Below the pieces are notes generated by a model, which had not been told where the DNA came from, did no database searches, and saw only the letters and a list, made by a program, of their open reading frames with translations. This document shows positions 4,604 through 5,688 of a DNA stretch of 5,688 bases, one piece after another; position 1 is the first letter of the stretch, and each line of letters starts with the position of its first letter. The position numbers were made by a program, and so were the translations under genes. This DNA comes from Svornostia sp051306365. GTDB taxonomy: Bacteria > Actinomycetota > Thermoleophilia > Solirubrobacterales > Solirubrobacteraceae. The stretch lies in assembly GCA_051306365.1 (NCBI GenBank), contig JBPPNC010000149.1, forward strand, positions 1-5,688, in the 5' to 3' direction.

Positions 4604-5688
4604 TCAGCTGAGCGGGAACGCCTGCCGGGCGCGGCGTTCCCCGCTCACGGCCCGAATCGCCTGTGCGAGGCGCCGGACCCCGAGTTCGATCGCCTCCGGC
4701 TCCACGTAGCCGTAGGCCAGCCGCAGCATCGTGGCCCCGGGAGGACCGGCCGTCAGTGCGCTGCCGGGCACGATTGAGACGCCGAGGCGGTCGGCCTCCG
4801 CGAGGAGGGCACGGTCGTCGAGGTCCGCGTCGAGGGTGACGAGCACGCATGAGCCGCCGGCGGGCTCGGTCCAGCGGGCGACCGGCCGCAGGTGGCGGTC
4901 GAGTGCGTCGAGCATGAGATCGCGGCCGCGCTCGTACTCGTCGCGGATCCGGACGAGGTGCGCGTCGTAGTCGCCGGCGGCCAGCAGGCGGGCGGCGGCG
5001 TACTGCGCGAGCGTGGGGGAGTGCAGGTCGTCGTTGTGCTTCGCGAGGGCGAGCCGGTCGATCATCCCGCCGCTGGCGCGGATCCAGCCGAGGCGCAGGC
5101 CGCCGCCGAGCGTCTTGGAGAACGATCCGATGGCGATGACGTGCGCGGGTGCGAGCCGGCGCAGCGCACCCGGGTCCTCACCGGAGAACCGCAGCTCGGC
5201 CCATACCTCGTCGTCCACGACGAAGAAGGCGTGGCGGCGGGCGAGCCCGAGCAGCCGCTCGGCCCGGTCGGGTGCGAGGTCCGAGCCTGTCGGATTCTGG
5301 AGCCGGGTCTGGATGAAGACGGCACGCAGGTCCTCGCGGACGGCGATGCGCTCGAGCTCCTCGACGTCGAGCCCGTGCTCGTCGACCGGGACGGGAATGA
5401 TCCGGGCCCCGGCCTGCCGGAGCACCTCGATCGTGCCCATGAAGGTGGGGGACTCCACCGCGACGGCCTCGCCGGGGCGGACGAGCGCCCGGGCGGCGAG
5501 GGAGAGCCCCTGCATGGCGCCGTTGACGACGATGACGTCGTCGAGCGCCTCGTCGTGCTGCGCGGCGAGCCGCTCGCGCAGCTCGGGGATGCCCTCGATC
5601 GGCCCGTACTGCAGGGCGACCGGTCCGAGATCGGCGATCGCGGCCGCGCTGTGGCGAGCCCAGAGCACGTCGGGGAGCATCCGGGTGG
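4604..5688 (-). CDS. PLP-dependent fold-type I aminotransferase or MocR-type C-terminal domain, 5' end missing
   Basis: Partial: the frame is open through the right edge, and the first Met in the window (5680) is probably internal, because the family has an N-terminal arm before the MLPDVLW segment. Numbering here starts from that Met. Signatures are the substrate-side YGPIEG (25-30), NGAMQG (53-58), QNPTG (128-132), the VVDDEVWAEL stretch (154-163) with a likely PLP-N1 Asp157, the Schiff-base Lys189 in GSFSKTLGGGLRLGW, and the carboxylate-binding Arg320 in MLRLAYG. The Tyr usually three residues after the Asp is Trp160 if aligned with aspartate or 2-aminoadipate aminotransferases. The alternative alignment to the EDDYDSEFRYSG stretch of MocR regulators is also good. 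It is therefore either a stand-alone LysN/ARO8-like aminotransferase or the effector domain of a GntR/MocR regulator whose wHTH lies outside the window. The C-terminus is complete (stop TGA at 4606-4604). Confidence 0.88.
   Translation of the reverse strand, partial: TRMLPDVLWARHSAAAIADLGPVALQYGPIEGIPELRERLAAQHDEALDDVIVVNGAMQGLSLAARALVRPGEAVAVESPTFMGTIEVLRQAGARIIPVPVDEHGLDVEELERIAVREDLRAVFIQTRLQNPTGSDLAPDRAERLLGLARRHAFFVVDDEVWAELRFSGEDPGALRRLAPAHVIAIGSFSKTLGGGLRLGWIRASGGMIDRLALAKHNDDLHSPTLAQYAAARLLAAGDYDAHLVRIRDEYERGRDLMLDALDRHLRPVARWTEPAGGSCVLVTLDADLDDRALLAEADRLGVSIVPGSALTAGPPGATMLRLAYGYVEPEAIELGVRRLAQAIRAVSGERRARQAFPLS

Noticed and set aside
4604..4611. TCAGCTGA palindrome at the convergent stop codons of the membrane protein and aminotransferase genes
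   Set aside because: Only 8 bp with no loop, and the flanking CCG/CGG pairing needs a bulge; too weak to call a terminator.

Overview
The window is chromosomal DNA of very high G+C content, with densely packed genes on both strands. It most likely comes from an actinobacterium. The protein style (Ala/Arg/Asp rich, many GAF/HisKA_3 and USP proteins) and the promoters (TANNNT -10 hexamers ending 5-8 nt before start codons that lack a Shine-Dalgarno) fit Actinomycetota, and my guess is Thermoleophilia/Solirubrobacterales. That taxonomic placement is inference; no rRNA or other marker gene is present. I see no mobile element, CRISPR array, tRNA or rRNA, and no gene-free stretch longer than about 140 nt.

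Layout, left to right: (1) a minus-strand FAD flavoprotein (43-1308) with a strong palindrome just beyond its stop; (2) a 102-nt divergent promoter region; (3) a plus-strand NarL/FixJ-type response regulator (1411-2064); (4) a minus-strand cytosolic histidine kinase with two GAF domains (2008-3729), whose 3' end overlaps the regulator gene tail-to-tail by 57 bp; (5) a 75-nt divergent promoter region; (6) a plus-strand UspA-family protein (3805-4254); (7) a 142-nt gap with a hairpin and a dyad-containing promoter; (8) a small two-helix membrane protein with a His-rich tail (4397-4600); (9) a convergent minus-strand fold-type I PLP aminotransferase or MocR-type domain (4604-5688), cut by the right window edge.

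Working model: the kinase resembles the mycobacterial heme sensors DosS/DosT in length, domain order and GAF-A heme-pocket motif. His113 and Tyr135 are spaced exactly like DosS His149/Tyr171. The adjacent regulator is its likely partner. With the universal stress protein and the flavoprotein, the cluster looks like a Dos-like redox/hypoxia (O2, NO, CO) sensing module rearranged from the usual operon into convergent and divergent units. The four genes from 43 to 4254 each seem to have their own leaderless promoter, so co-regulation would have to act at separate sites. I found no obvious DosR-type box, so the regulon logic is untested. The small membrane protein and the aminotransferase may be unrelated neighbours.
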